Of a stretch of DNA of 64,000 bases, positions 20,746 to 31,689 are shown one piece after another (positions within the stretch are counted from its first letter, which is position 1; every line of letters starts with the position of its first letter). The notes under the pieces are model-generated. The model was not told where the DNA came from. It searched no databases and was given only the letters and a program-made list of their open reading frames with translations. This DNA comes from Ottelia alismoides (Eukaryota; Streptophyta; Magnoliopsida; Alismatales; Hydrocharitaceae): positions 124,001 through 188,000 of the forward strand of contig JAZKJV010008870.1 in the NCBI GenBank assembly GCA_037367405.1, read 5' to 3'. Both the position numbers and the translations under genes were made by a program.

Positions 20746-21887
20746 AATTTTTTCAATGTTTTTTTTTCTGTTTTTGAAATGAAACATAGGGGGATTTAAA
20801 TCATCATATATCACCTTGGTCTCATTCAAATTCAACTAAATTTGACAATTCTATTATTTCCATCAAGATTACCACATTTTAACAGTCTCAAAATTGCTGA
20901 AATTGACCCTATCTAGATGGGCATGTTAGGAATGTTTGTTATATGTGAAATTTGAAACACATATTCCACTCAATAAACTAATTAAACCCCATAAGTTTTT
21001 CTTTCAAAAAAAAATAAAAAAAAACAATTAGAAAAGTGGTCGGATGTAGGTAATTGATTGCACCCCCGGGGTAGCTTCCCTTTTCCCTATATATATTAGT
21101 ACTGCAAAAAGTTTATTTCAAAATCTTATTTTTTCAACAATAAATAAATAAAGTACCCTGATAAAAATTTATGTTTTCAACTATACATTAATACCAGAAA
21201 AAATTTATATTTTCAGGTACATTTTCTATGGGCTAGCTTCTACATGCAACAATAATAAGTTTAATGTATTGCAATAATATATGTATCATTATAGTTATAT
21301 TCATTAGTTCCAGATGCACCAAATCACAAATTTTAGAAGTGAAGCCATGCATGTGTTTACAGAGTCATATTCCTTATACAAAATCCACAAGTTTTTTCCC
21401 AATTCTTTGGTATAATTATATTACATCAACCCAATCTCGATCTATTCTGATCTATCAGTATCACCTTAAATCAAAATATCTAACATGAGAGCTATAGATC
21501 TATAAATCTGGAGCCAAAATCACATTGAACATCACAAGAACTGGCAAATCTAGAGCTTATACACACCAGAAAACTCATAGAATTTAAATCTGCATTAGAC
21601 CACTCAACCCATCATAGAACTAATTAATTCTCAATTAGAAACCATAAATCTAAAATCAAGCATATAGATCTATCAATCACATACATTTACATTGTGGTTA
21701 TATTATGAGTTGGGATTCAAAACATCTCAACATACATTAAACAGTTATATTTCGTGTACAAAGATCAATTCTGCCCATGACAACAAATATGAAAGACAGA
21801 AAATATGTTGGAAGGAAAAGAGATACAGTTCTTTCTTACACAATCCATGAAGAAGTTGATTCAAAAGATTCGATTCCTCTTCGCGTT
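20746..21887. other. AT-rich intergenic region downstream of the CNL gene
   Basis: About 1.1 kb of AT-rich DNA with no open frame resembling a protein. The part next to 21887 should include the 3' UTR and polyadenylation signals of the minus-strand receptor gene, but I cannot place a cleavage site with confidence. Confidence 0.5.
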
Positions 21888-24554
21888 TCATTTTTCTACC
21901 GATCCATTGAGGGTCATGTTTGATACATTCTTCCAATCCTTGTTCCTGACATTTTTGCAGAATGCTGGAGACATACCATTCAACTGCAACACCTGAAGGC
22001 TCTTGATATGTCGCAAGCCGGACGGAAGCTCCGATAGAGCCGGGCAATTATCGATGCGCAGATAAGCTAGGCGAGGCATGGCCTTCTTCTCCAACCTCCA
22101 CGATGCCAATTTTTCCAAACTCTCCAAGGACAACTCTTGGAGCTGTGGGAAGCTTCCAGCCACACATGGCATCTCAGAGCCCACATAGGAGCCTTTGTCC
22201 AGTATAAGAACCTTCAGAAATTGCAACTTCGCAACTGCGATCCAGAATGAGAGTGCCAATTTTGTCGATTTCAACGACAACTTGATCAAACTAGGCGGTA
22301 AGGCTTCGAAGTCGAGGCACCTAGCCAGCGATCCACGCAATGCTAGCACCTTCAGCTGATGATGACTTGAAAGCATGCTTAGCAAATCAATTGGCAGAGG
22401 GCCTTCTCCTGCAAAGAGCATCAGGGTATCAAGGTGTGGCAGTTTCACTAGTGTTTTCGACAACGAATTCGCGTATGACCTGTCTGCTTCGAACTGAAAA
22501 ATCCGTAATTCGTGGAGGCTGGTTAGCTTGTACAAGCTGTTTTCGATCCAGGGCCCAGCCGCCACCGCGTCGAGCGTCTGCAGGTAACTCTTACCGCTGC
22601 CACCGATGCTCGGTGGTGCCTGTAACCAACTTCCGTTTACGTGCCGGAGTGTTCTGATGCTCCAAACACCATCTGGTAAGAAGCTGATGCCCGTTTTCCT
22701 GGTGTCCAGAGTTTGCAGATTGTAGAGTTCACTAGTTGATGAGGGGAGTCTGCTCAATTTGGTGTTCCTCAATCCCAGATATCTTATATGAACCATCTCA
22801 CCAATTTCCTTGGGCATGATTTCTATCTGTGCCCCCTCAAGATCAAGCACCCTTAGCAACTTGCATCTCCTCAACTCGAGAAAGCTTGCGAATGGGCAGT
22901 GAAAGTTCAACAATGTTCTGAGATTTCGCGCTGATTCGATCCAACCAGTTGGTATAGCTGAGTCTCTATGCACAACAAGTCGCCTTGCACTTGCTGGTAG
23001 CAATGCTGCTTCATCTGTGTCCGTGTAGACGTGAAGGAAGTCTGCTTTATCTGCATTCGAAACGGCGAGATCATGTAACAAGTTGTTGGCTATACAAGTT
23101 TCAATTCTTCCTTGAATGTTCTTCGTCGAGATGCGCAGCATGCATCTCTGAATGAGCTCCTCCATGTACGCTTTCGCTGTTTCTTCCAGAGTCCAGCCTT
23201 GCGTTTGCTGGACGAATCCCTCCGCGATCCACAACCTGATCAGTTTGTCAGCATTGATATCATAGCCTCCAGGGAAGGCTGAGAGGTAAAGAAAGCACCA
23301 TTTCAAGTGGGTGGGCAAGTCTCTGTAACTCAAATCCAAAACATCCATGCAATATCTACCAGGATCAGCAATTTCCTGATTGATCCATTCCTCTCTTCTC
23401 AACCAAGAACTGGTCTCTTGAGCTTTTCCAAAGAGTAGACCCCCCATTAGAACGACCGCGATCGGTAAGCCACCGCAGTTCTTAACAATCTGCTTTGCCA
23501 CTGCCATTCGCTCCCCTTTCGCTTCTTTACGATCCAAGAACACTTTCTTTGTAAAGAGCTCCCAGCTTTTCTCATCACTCAAAACCTGCAACTCGTGCGG
23601 CGGGAAGCAAGGCAACGCGGACGTCGCGACATCAAAGAGTCGTGTGGTGATCAGCACCCTGCTGCAATTGTTTACATTCGGGAGGTGGGCAGTGATCTGA
23701 TCCCATATCTCGGTTCTGCGGAGATCGTCCAGCACGATAAGGTACCTCCTGGCCTCTAGAAATCGGCTGAGCTTCACTTCCAATTCATCTAGATGCACGC
23801 CTTCGATCTCTTGCTTACCGATTCCCATTGCCTGGCTTGCCATTTCTTGCAGGATCTCGGATGCTTTTCGTTCCCGCGAAAGATTTATCCAGATGCTACA
23901 TCCGAAACTTGAACTGATGCTGCCATAGATCCTTCTCGCGAGTGTGGTCTTGCCAATACCTCCAGTGCCAACTACCGAAACCGTCACGCGCCGCTTCTCC
24001 ATGCCTAGCAACAACCTCTCCAGCTTCTCCTCCTCTTTTTCGAATCCCGCGATATCTTCATCTTCACTGTACACTGCCAACCTCCTCCTCTCATGCAACC
24101 TTTCATCCACAGGCATCATCCTTCTTTGAGAATCATCATGTAGATTCTCGATCCCAAGTGCCGATCTTCTGTCAGAAACATCCTGAATCTTGCTGTTGAT
24201 GTACCGGATTTCTTTAACGATGTTATATCTTGCACGCAATTCTGAGGGGATGTTAGCATACCTCTTAACAGAGTTCTTGAAGCTGGTTTTCTGATTCGAG
24301 CACCCGAATCTCTGGACAAAAGTATCGACGACGTCCTCTGCCTGAAACGCGATCTCCCTGATCTCCTTCCCCCAGATCTTCACGTTCTCATCTCTTTCTT
24401 GCTTGAAGTCTGCATCGCGGAGGAAGCACTGCATCCTTCGTAGCTCTTGCTCCATCCACTCGACCTCGGCGGCGACTTCCGCGAAGAAGACGGACTCAGC
24501 CATCAGGAGATGCCTGAGCTTCTCAATAACGAGGGTCACCGCAGGTTCTGCCAT
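21888..24554 (-). CDS. CC-NBS-LRR (CNL) disease-resistance-type protein, RPM1/RPP13-like
   Basis: A single-exon gene for an intracellular immune receptor of 888 residues, counting from the ATG at 24554 (MAEPAVTLVIEKL), a typical CNL start; the frame is open 34 codons further upstream. Residues 1-150 form an Rx-type coiled coil with an EDVVD motif (FQAEDVVDTFV). The NB-ARC has a P-loop VGTGGIGKTTLA near 196, kinase-2 YLIVLDDL near 274, RNBS-B RVLITTR near 303 and GLPI near 361. The MHD position reads LHD (NNLLHDLA, about 495). LRRs run from about 540 to the end. Kinase-2 continues LDDLRR rather than the usual LDDVW. Such proteins detect pathogen effectors, directly or through guarded host proteins, and trigger cell death; this one's ligand is unknown. 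No stops or frameshifts are seen, so it is probably functional. Confidence 0.93.
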   Translation of the reverse strand: MAEPAVTLVIEKLRHLLMAESVFFAEVAAEVEWMEQELRRMQCFLRDADFKQERDENVKIWGKEIREIAFQAEDVVDTFVQRFGCSNQKTSFKNSVKRYANIPSELRARYNIVKEIRYINSKIQDVSDRRSALGIENLHDDSQRRMMPVDERLHERRRLAVYSEDEDIAGFEKEEEKLERLLLGMEKRRVTVSVVGTGGIGKTTLARRIYGSISSSFGCSIWINLSRERKASEILQEMASQAMGIGKQEIEGVHLDELEVKLSRFLEARRYLIVLDDLRRTEIWDQITAHLPNVNNCSRVLITTRLFDVATSALPCFPPHELQVLSDEKSWELFTKKVFLDRKEAKGERMAVAKQIVKNCGGLPIAVVLMGGLLFGKAQETSSWLRREEWINQEIADPGRYCMDVLDLSYRDLPTHLKWCFLYLSAFPGGYDINADKLIRLWIAEGFVQQTQGWTLEETAKAYMEELIQRCMLRISTKNIQGRIETCIANNLLHDLAVSNADKADFLHVYTDTDEAALLPASARRLVVHRDSAIPTGWIESARNLRTLLNFHCPFASFLELRRCKLLRVLDLEGAQIEIMPKEIGEMVHIRYLGLRNTKLSRLPSSTSELYNLQTLDTRKTGISFLPDGVWSIRTLRHVNGSWLQAPPSIGGSGKSYLQTLDAVAAGPWIENSLYKLTSLHELRIFQFEADRSYANSLSKTLVKLPHLDTLMLFAGEGPLPIDLLSMLSSHHQLKVLALRGSLARCLDFEALPPSLIKLSLKSTKLALSFWIAVAKLQFLKVLILDKGSYVGSEMPCVAGSFPQLQELSLESLEKLASWRLEKKAMPRLAYLRIDNCPALSELPSGLRHIKSLQVLQLNGMSPAFCKNVRNKDWKNVSNMTLNGSVEK

Positions 24555-24678
24555 CGTTGGCTCTCCTCTCGCAATCTCAACAGAGTAACAATCAGTAGCT
24601 CCCTCCTCTTGGAATCGTTGATCCTGGTTAGCACTTGCAAGGATGGAGTTGCACAAATCTGGTGTCTTAATTATGATC

Positions 24679-24727
24679 GGTCAACGCGAAATCCCTCTAT
24701 GTTAGTTCATTGACCCATCTAAGTCAA
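24679..24727. promoter_or_regulatory. W-box cluster upstream of the CNL gene
   Basis: Three TTGAC[C/T] elements lie 125-173 bases upstream of the CNL start: GGTCAA at 24679-24684 (TTGACC on the minus strand), TTGACC at 24710-24715 and AGTCAA at 24722-24727 (TTGACT on the minus strand). W-boxes bind WRKY factors and are common in defence-gene promoters. Control of this gene by WRKY proteins is an inference from motif and position. Confidence 0.5.
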
Positions 24728-24944
24728 TATCTAATACCTGGCCTCCCTTTCCTTCTGGTTGTCGGTTGAAAACGATTGCTGAGTTGTTTTCCCCTTCCGC
24801 TATCGTGTTTGTGTAGTGGTTGAATCGTCAAGAAAAATTATCCGAATAAATGAATGTATTTTGGTAAATGTTTGGTCAAAATTGGAGAGCTTACCGGTGC
24901 TTTTTTTAAAAAAATTGATTACAAATATTGACAGGCACCAGTCA

Positions 24945-25030
24945 GGCCATAGCTCAACTAGTCAAAATACCACATTTGAGCATTGAAGACCTAAGTTTGA
25001 GTCTTATTTGCTATTCTTCGTTTGGTGGAT
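24945..25030 (+). repeat. tRNA-derived SINE-like head
   Basis: The segment GCCATAGCTCAACTAG resembles a pol III A box. About 40 bases on, AAGTTTGAGTCTT resembles a B box, the layout of tRNA-derived plant SINE heads. No clear body, poly-A tail or target duplication is visible, so this is either an old fragment or a chance match. Confidence 0.4.
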
Positions 25031-25289
25031 TACAAGGGATACGAGATATAATTTAATTAGATAAAATTGTAAGGTAAGTGATAATCATTTGTATTTTTAT
25101 GGCAATAATGATTGATGATGAAGCGATAGAGTTTCAAACCCTATCCCTCATATATTGACAATCCTTAGAGGTATAGAAATTTTGTGGGATGAGGGATACA
25201 TGGCATCTATCCCTCGAACGAACACGCCATAATGTTGATCGTGATACCAACGATTGTGTAACATATAGATATGATGCAAACATTGATAG
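25031..25289. other. Intergenic DNA before the copia remnant
   Basis: AT-rich sequence with no recognisable coding signal. It ends at the TGTTGGTAG that starts the left LTR of the copia remnant. Confidence 0.4.
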
Positions 25290-26000
25290 TGTTGGTAGGG
25301 GGTGGCTAGCGAGGGGAGCACTTGCTATCTTGTCCAACCCATTTTGTTAACTTTGATGCAAGTGCATGGTGATCTGATATTGCCTCCAGGACGATAGCAG
25401 TTGGTGGGCTATTGCTAATTTGCTATTTACTTTCGAGCACTTAAAGGGCTCATAGTAGAACCTAACACAGATTGAGAGAACACAACATAGAAAGTTAGGG
25501 TAACAACTCTCTTGTGCCCTAATTCCACTTTACATCTTCACGAGTTTGCACGTGAGCTGCGAGGAAGATCTTCAACTACTTCCTCCTCCCATTCCTTGTT
25601 CCTTAGTTGTCAGGAGCCCATGTTCAAGCATAGCTTTTGTGGGGTAGAATTAAAAGGATATAACTCTCTGTTATATAGACTCTCCATCTTCATCGACTTC
25701 CTTGTTTGGCAGTATTTGATTTAGTTAATATACTAACTTGAAGGATTGAGCTTTGTGTAAACCTTGTTGGAGGATTTATGCCATTTATAGTAGAGTGGTT
25801 TTGGGTCGAATCGGCCTCCCATTTTTTACCTCGCCCTTTTGGCATTTTCCACATTAAAGCTCTATGTTATTTGTGGTTGTTTCTTGTGGGTTAGTTTCTT
25901 GCTTGGTTTATTCTTAGGTGATATTTGTCTTTGTTATTTATCTAGGTTTGTTCCATGCTTCCTCAATATTGGTTGGGTCGATTTGTTCTTCTCCAACCAA

Positions 26001-26012
26001 GGGTTTCAGAGC
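26001..26012 (+). other. Degenerate tRNA-iMet primer-binding site
   Basis: GGGTTTCAGAGC directly after the left copia LTR matches TGGTATCAGAGC, the usual plant copia primer site, at 10 of 12 positions. It fixes the plus orientation of the element. Confidence 0.65.
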
Positions 26013-27440
26013 AATGATAGAAGAGATGGCATCCCTTCATGACAACCATATCTTTGATCTTATGAAGTTGTCTAAAATAAGAGGGCATCGAACAACAAGT
26101 GGGTTTTTTGAATCAAGTATAATGAATACTCTTCAAACCCGAGGCACAAAACATGGTTGGGTGCAAATGTTTCAACTAGGAGTTGACTTTGAGGATATAT
26201 TCTTTGTGGAGGGACTAATGACTTTGAGGAGATATTCTCTATGGAGAGACTATTTTATATCCAAATAGCTCTCAAGTTGGAGTCTAGCCTTGACTTGGAG
26301 GTTGAACGTATGGACGCGAATATGACTTTCCTCCATGGTAACCTTGAGGAGGATGTTTATATGTTGCAACATTAAGGCTTTGTGACCAAAAGGCAAAAAA
26401 GACCACTTTTAGTTACAAGCCAAAGAAAAGTCCCTATAGTTCGAAGCAAACGCTAGGTAATGATACAAGAAGTTTGAGTCATTTATAGAGGATAATGGAT
26501 GTTCCAAGATGACCTAAAACCATTGCGCATTCTTATAGAAATTCTTAATTGATGACCTTTGTCACTTTATTGATTTATATTGATGACATGTTTATTATTG
26601 GCAGTAATGTTGCATGAATTTTAATCTTAAAAAAGGAGTTGAACAAATCCTTTCCAATGAAGCATTTGGGACAGGCTAACCAAATTTTTGGCATGAAGAT
26701 TACAAGTGATAGAAAGTCAATAAGGGTGTGACTATCACAAGATAAGTACATTGAGAATGTACTTCAAAGATTCATGTTGACAAGGAAAATCCAGTCATCA
26801 CACCTCTTAGAGCAAATTTCGAGTTGAGATCCACACCGAGTCTGAAGACTAATGAAGAGAAGAAAGATATGGAAAGAATTCCCTATACATCAACTACATG
26901 TAGCTTGATGTATGCTATGGTTTGTATGATTCCAAGCAATGCTCACATGGTTGTTGTTAGTAGGTTTAACTCAAATCAAAGGAAGGAAAAATCTGAAGCA
27001 GTCAAGTAGATCTTGAATAATCTTTAAGGCACTCAAATCTGCTCTCTTTACTTTGAAGCATAAAACCTATTTTTTGGCTATGCACATTCACATGTGTCAG
27101 GAGATGTTGTCAAGAGAAAATCCATATTAGGTTACTTAATGTCATTGACAGGTGATGCAGACTTCAAAAATGTGTAGCATTACCAACTGTAAAAGCTGAG
27201 TTCATTGCAACTAGAGAGGATTGCAAGAAATTGTTATGGAGAAGAAGTTTATCCAAGAACATGACTTTAATCAAAACATGTATGTGCTTTATTATGATAG
27301 TCAGAGTGCTATCCACCTTGGAAAGAACTTCACTTTCTATGCAAAATCGAATCACAATAATGCAAAGGTGTCACTAGACATTAAATGTTCTAGAAGAAAA
27401 GCAACTAGGTCTTCAAAAAATCCAAATTGATGACAATGAC
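26013..27440 (+). pseudogene. Ty1/copia RT-RNase H remnant
   Basis: Sequence resembling the copia reverse transcriptase start (MIEEMASLHDNHIFDL) begins at 26013, straight after the primer site. Then come FLHGNLEEDVYM near 26330, LYIDDMFIIGSN (the YVDD box) near 26575, KHLGQANQIFGMKI near 26665 and RNase H-like YVLYYDSQSAIHLGKN near 27280. Stops and frameshifts occur throughout. Domain order matches copia, but everything normally between the primer site and RT is gone, so only a deletion derivative remains. Confidence 0.85.
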
Positions 27441-27555
27441 ACAGGTATGTGACCAATCCATTGCCTCTTTGAAAGTTTGAGCTATGTTGCTCCCTTGCTG
27501 GATTAAAGTGAACGATGCTTTATTGATTAAATGGAAGATGATTTCCCTTATGAGA

Positions 27556-27569
27556 TGAAGAGGGAGATT
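27556..27569 (+). other. Copia polypurine tract
   Basis: The purine-rich GAAGAGGGAGA directly precedes the right LTR at 27570, the expected place for the plus-strand primer. It supports the LTR boundary and the orientation. Confidence 0.6.
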
Positions 27570-28242
27570 TGTTAGTAGCAGGTGGCGAGCACAAGGAGCA
27601 TCTTCTATCATGTCCACCCCATTTGTATTAGTCTTGCAATAAGGACACAATGACCTACTTGCTGATAGAAAGTGGTGGGAAGCAGGTGCTGCCATTCACT
27701 TTTCAACACTTAAATGGCTCATAGCATAACCTATTACAAATTAAGAGAACATATTACAGGAAGATAGGATAACAACTCTCTTGTTCCATAACTCCACTTC
27801 TACCTTCATAGGTTTGTGTGTAGGCTGCATGGAAGATCCTCAACCACTTTCTCCTTCCATTCCTTTGTCCTTGACTATAAGGAGTTCATGTTTGTGTAGC
27901 AACAACTGCAAGGCACAACAAGAGCTCTAGTGGGTGAGAAAAAAAGGATACAACCCTCCATTGGTTGGGGATACATCTCCCTTCATCTCCTACCTTGCTT
28001 AGTGGTATTGGCTTTGGTTGGTACTCCAACTTTAAAGGTTGAGCTTTGTGTAAACCTTTATAGTGGAGTAAATTTGTGTCGAGTTGGCCTTGACTTTTTA
28101 TCTCGACATTTTTGGGATTTTTGAAATTGAATCTCTGTTTGCATTTATGGTTGTATCATGTGATCTATTTTATTTTTGTTATCCATTTTGATTTTTCCAT
28201 GCTTTTGCAATATTGGTGGGATTGGTTTGTTTCTCCCTAACA

Positions 28243-28944
28243 AATACGATTAGGGTCCTTGTCGGAGTTGAGTCCTAACTTGAATATAGTAAAGTTCTAT
28301 GTCATGTAAAATCCACTATAAAAATTTGATTATATTCGATCATGAAGAAGTTAATTTGGCTGGCAGTCATAACAACCACCAACTAAATGTCGAACGAAGG
28401 CTGATGGTCATGACTACTGTTGAAGAAATGCTAAATGAATGTCGATGGTTGTTGCGACAACCAAGGATATTGAACATGCTTGGTGGTCTCTAAAACCTTT
28501 GATGTTTAGACAAGCATCGACAATATTATAGTTTCTGAAATTATCATCGACTATTTGTCAGAGACATTGACAACGGTTTTGGAGTTATTGTTGCTGGTTT
28601 CCAATCATCGACAACGACAGAGATAGCCTTCAGTAATAAACCCTTACGGCTATACTTTAGTGAACACCATATTTTGTTAATTTTCTCAAATATCGTTCAA
28701 TTAGACATTAAATTGGACTATCTAGCTTCATTCGTGAAGTGGACAACTAAATGAACCATTATCTCGGAGAAAGTTGGAGGAACTAGTTGTTCGAATGCAT
28801 ACAACATGATATCATGTTGTAGTCTTAATAATATATATTATTTTGAAAATGACTTGATTCAACCAAAGCTTGAAGAGCATCATTTTCAACTTCACATCGA
28901 ATAGCTAAGGGAATCGAACTTGTATATAACACGAAAATTATGAT
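28243..28944. other. Unassigned AT-rich DNA, possibly DNA-transposon subterminal sequence
   Basis: Short repeats of the form CATCGACAA / GTCGATGG occur between 28380 and 28620, and a CTTTAGTG lies at about 28665-28672. This is the kind of sequence seen at the end of a CACTA element, but no matching partner end or 3-bp duplication was found. No coding signal seen. Confidence 0.3.
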
Positions 28945-30480
28945 TTTTCATCCATGTGATCTTTTTTTCGACTTCATCAACACATCATACACTAATCTGT
29001 TTAAAAACCTGAATATTCTATCACACTCATCATTTAATAATGTGTATATAGCTTCATGCGATATTTCCTCTCTAATCTCTATCTCCTTCAAATGTAAATC
29101 TTTATATATATATATATATATATATAATTGAACTTGATCGTGTCTAGCTCTAAAAGTATCTTTCAAATTATTTGAAGGATTTAAAATGCCCAAGTATTAT
29201 TCATCATGTTCTTTTCAATATGTATTATATATACATTATGACATATCTGTAGTATTTCCAACAAGATAACTCTCAAAAAATATACTTTGTTATCTCCAAC
29301 CACTTTATATTTTCTTTTTACATGTCCCAAACAAAATTTCCCAACTTCTATTTGAACATCATACAATAATGCACCATGCACTCTACGTCACTCGACGTCC
29401 AAACAAAATTCCATCAAATTTTGAATTATTTTCACATTGTTGCCATCTATATTTAATGGGTAAAACTGATGATGGCCCAAGTAAGAATGTTTCATACTAA
29501 CTATACGATATATAGAATGTTTTTTTCCATACACATAGGGCATGTTAGTTTTCCCTTTGTACAACACAATAAGTCCCATAATCCGAAAATGCATTAATGG
29601 TCTATAGCGATGTTGCAATCGGAACATATATTTCCTCTTTAAGCGCATCATATTTTTGGATATCTGAATTTGAAAGTAACTCTAACTCTTCTAATAATAG
29701 CTTCATATAAACTTTGATTGCATTTCTCGGACTTTTGGGATCCAGTATTGACAATGACATCATTATGAATGATGAATTTATTTGACACCCATTGATGAAA
29801 GTTATATGTTGCAAGGAGAACCAGACATTAAGATTAATTGATGCTTATGTTTTCAAATGGATCAAAATCATCAATCTCAAGTCTCAATCTAATATTTCAA
29901 ACATTTACTTTAATTGCGGATATCTTTTGTCAAATTTCATCAACTCCTTAGCCTCAACATTGTGTCCATCAATCCATTTGGATATTACCTCCTTCGTAGT
30001 TTTTTGAGATTTTATAACCTCCTTTAGCTTGGAGTGAGAGGAAAATAACATAATATTTTTAACTTCTTGTTTTTGGTAATATTATCTGGTTTTTGATATG
30101 CATGCATTACATTCTAGATCATGGTCTAAAGTGGTATTTTCTTTCTAGAACAATGTACAATACATGAATCGATTTCCTCAAATTTCAATCTCAAATATCG
30201 AAAGCACGACTTAGCATCTTTCCTCTCCTTTGGGAATTTCTTTGGATTTTTAAGTATTCTTCTAATCAATGAGGAAATATCTATCATCATGATTCTTCAC
30301 TTTAATTTTTAACAATTCCAATATAAATTTTAATCGTGAAATCGCAACTACCAAAGCCAAGCTTTGACATTTGTAAAATTTTCTCCAAAATCACCATTCA
30401 TTGCATATGCATCAACTCTATTTTTATCATCTTACATTTCAAGTAATTCATTTTTGTTGTCCATTTCCATTACGTATGCT
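28945..30480 (-). pseudogene. En/Spm (CACTA) TPD-type transposase remnant
   Basis: Broken minus-strand frames line up in order with the plant CACTA TPD transposase: SSFIMMSLSILDPKSPRNAI and YMKLLLEELELLSN (near 29740), LIVLYKGKTNMPYVYGKK (near 29560), YLGHHQFYPLN (near 29480), then a VYIIHIEKNMMNN stretch (near 29220) corresponding to the conserved HIEKN box. Stops, frameshifts and an AT microsatellite (29104-29126) interrupt it. An intact enzyme would cut and paste elements ending in CACTA; this one is dead. The N-terminal limit is vague. Confidence 0.75.
29104..29126. repeat. AT dinucleotide microsatellite
   Basis: A pure TA repeat inside the decayed En/Spm transposase. It postdates loss of function, since it breaks the frame. 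Confidence 0.85.
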
Positions 30481-31689
30481 TTGCCATGTTGTGTAGACGA
30501 CTGTCGTATATTTTGTCCATATTTTATCTAAACAAGTAGTGTGATCAAAAACCCTCTAAGATTAGATGTTCGTAAACTCCATCCAAATCATTTCCTCTGA
30601 TTTTCTAACATCTCATATAAGGACAAATTATTTTATCTCCAAAAAAATTAAATACTGATTATAAGGCAAATTCCGTACTAGTGCAACTGATAAGGAAAAG
30701 ACTCTAATTCGGCTAACAAAATTCTTTTCTTGTCCTATACTATAGTGGTGCCGCATGATATGAAATCGTTATAGATATACGCACTCTTAATGCATTATAT
30801 ATAGCGCATTCATTGAATACGATACTGATAGCATATCGACTACCTACGATGTATGTTGAATGCCTTGGAGGACGAAATTGTAGCAAACCACATGCTAAAA
30901 CCTTGCAGAACAAAACTAAAACATACGGACATATTGAAATCCTTGGAAAATTAATCATGCTAAACAAACATGAAATCATCCAGTTGATGTCATCAATCAC
31001 ATGAACGAATGACCAAACAAAAATCAAAGAGTTTTCATGATAAACCAAAATGCATTACATATTGTATGTTGCTGCTTGGTAATTATAGATAATGATATAA
31101 TTGCTTGGCAACATATAATAAAATCTATCTCTTCCTCCTTCTATGATATGTTTAATATGTTCAAATAGCATTAGGCTAGCTCCATGGCCAGTTAATTCTA
31201 TTTGATAACTCCCTGCACCTTCATCATCCTCTAAGATCGGTACGGATAGTGGGGTAAGTGCATCGTATATGGGTTCTGTCCCTCTACCATTTTCTCCCAT
31301 CATGTTTCTCCTAAGGCCTTACTCGTTTGGAGTATAAGGCTTGGAAAGGTCGATTCTCCGTCCGATGTGGTTCTCAAGAGTACGACTATTCCCATCGACA
31401 TCGTATTATTTCACCTTATTAATATCTTTTTCCACCTTACCTACCCGTATTTCACCTTATAAAAGGAGTAAAACATTGTATCTCCATCATGAATTCGAGC
31501 ACCTCGTGACCCTCCAAGTTTGGAGATGGAACATGATTCATCTATGGAACATCTGCCTCTGGTTCAATATATGCTAAGTCAGCTTGATGACCTCGTTAAC
31601 GACCGCGTCCATGACCTGATCCACAAGCTCAGCACGACCTCTTCCTCTCCCTGTCCATTGTGCCTGAGTTTGCTCTGCATGCTCCTCGT
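30481..31689. other. No recognised gene
   Basis: About 1.2 kb of AT-rich sequence. Short open frames on both strands show no family resemblance I recognise. It lies between the En/Spm and plant-mobile-domain remnants. Confidence 0.5.

Larger units (their letters stand above)
25290..28242 (+). mobile_element. Decayed, internally deleted Ty1/copia retrotransposon
   Basis: Two diverged direct repeats flank a 1.57-kb interior. The left LTR (25290-25999) starts TGTTGGTAG and ends CTCCAACCA; the right LTR (27570-28242) starts TGTTAGTAG and ends CTCCCTAACA. A degenerate tRNA-Met primer site follows the left LTR and a purine-rich tract precedes the right one. The interior has only RT and RNase H remnants; gag, protease and integrase are missing. 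The bases flanking the element (GATAG and AATAC) do not form a clear duplication. The LTRs differ by many substitutions and indels, so it is much older than the Athila-type insertion at 116-19566. Confidence 0.8.

Noticed and set aside
20563..20799. Overlapping His/Thr-rich open frames
   Set aside because: They are translations of a CA/CG microsatellite in three frames.
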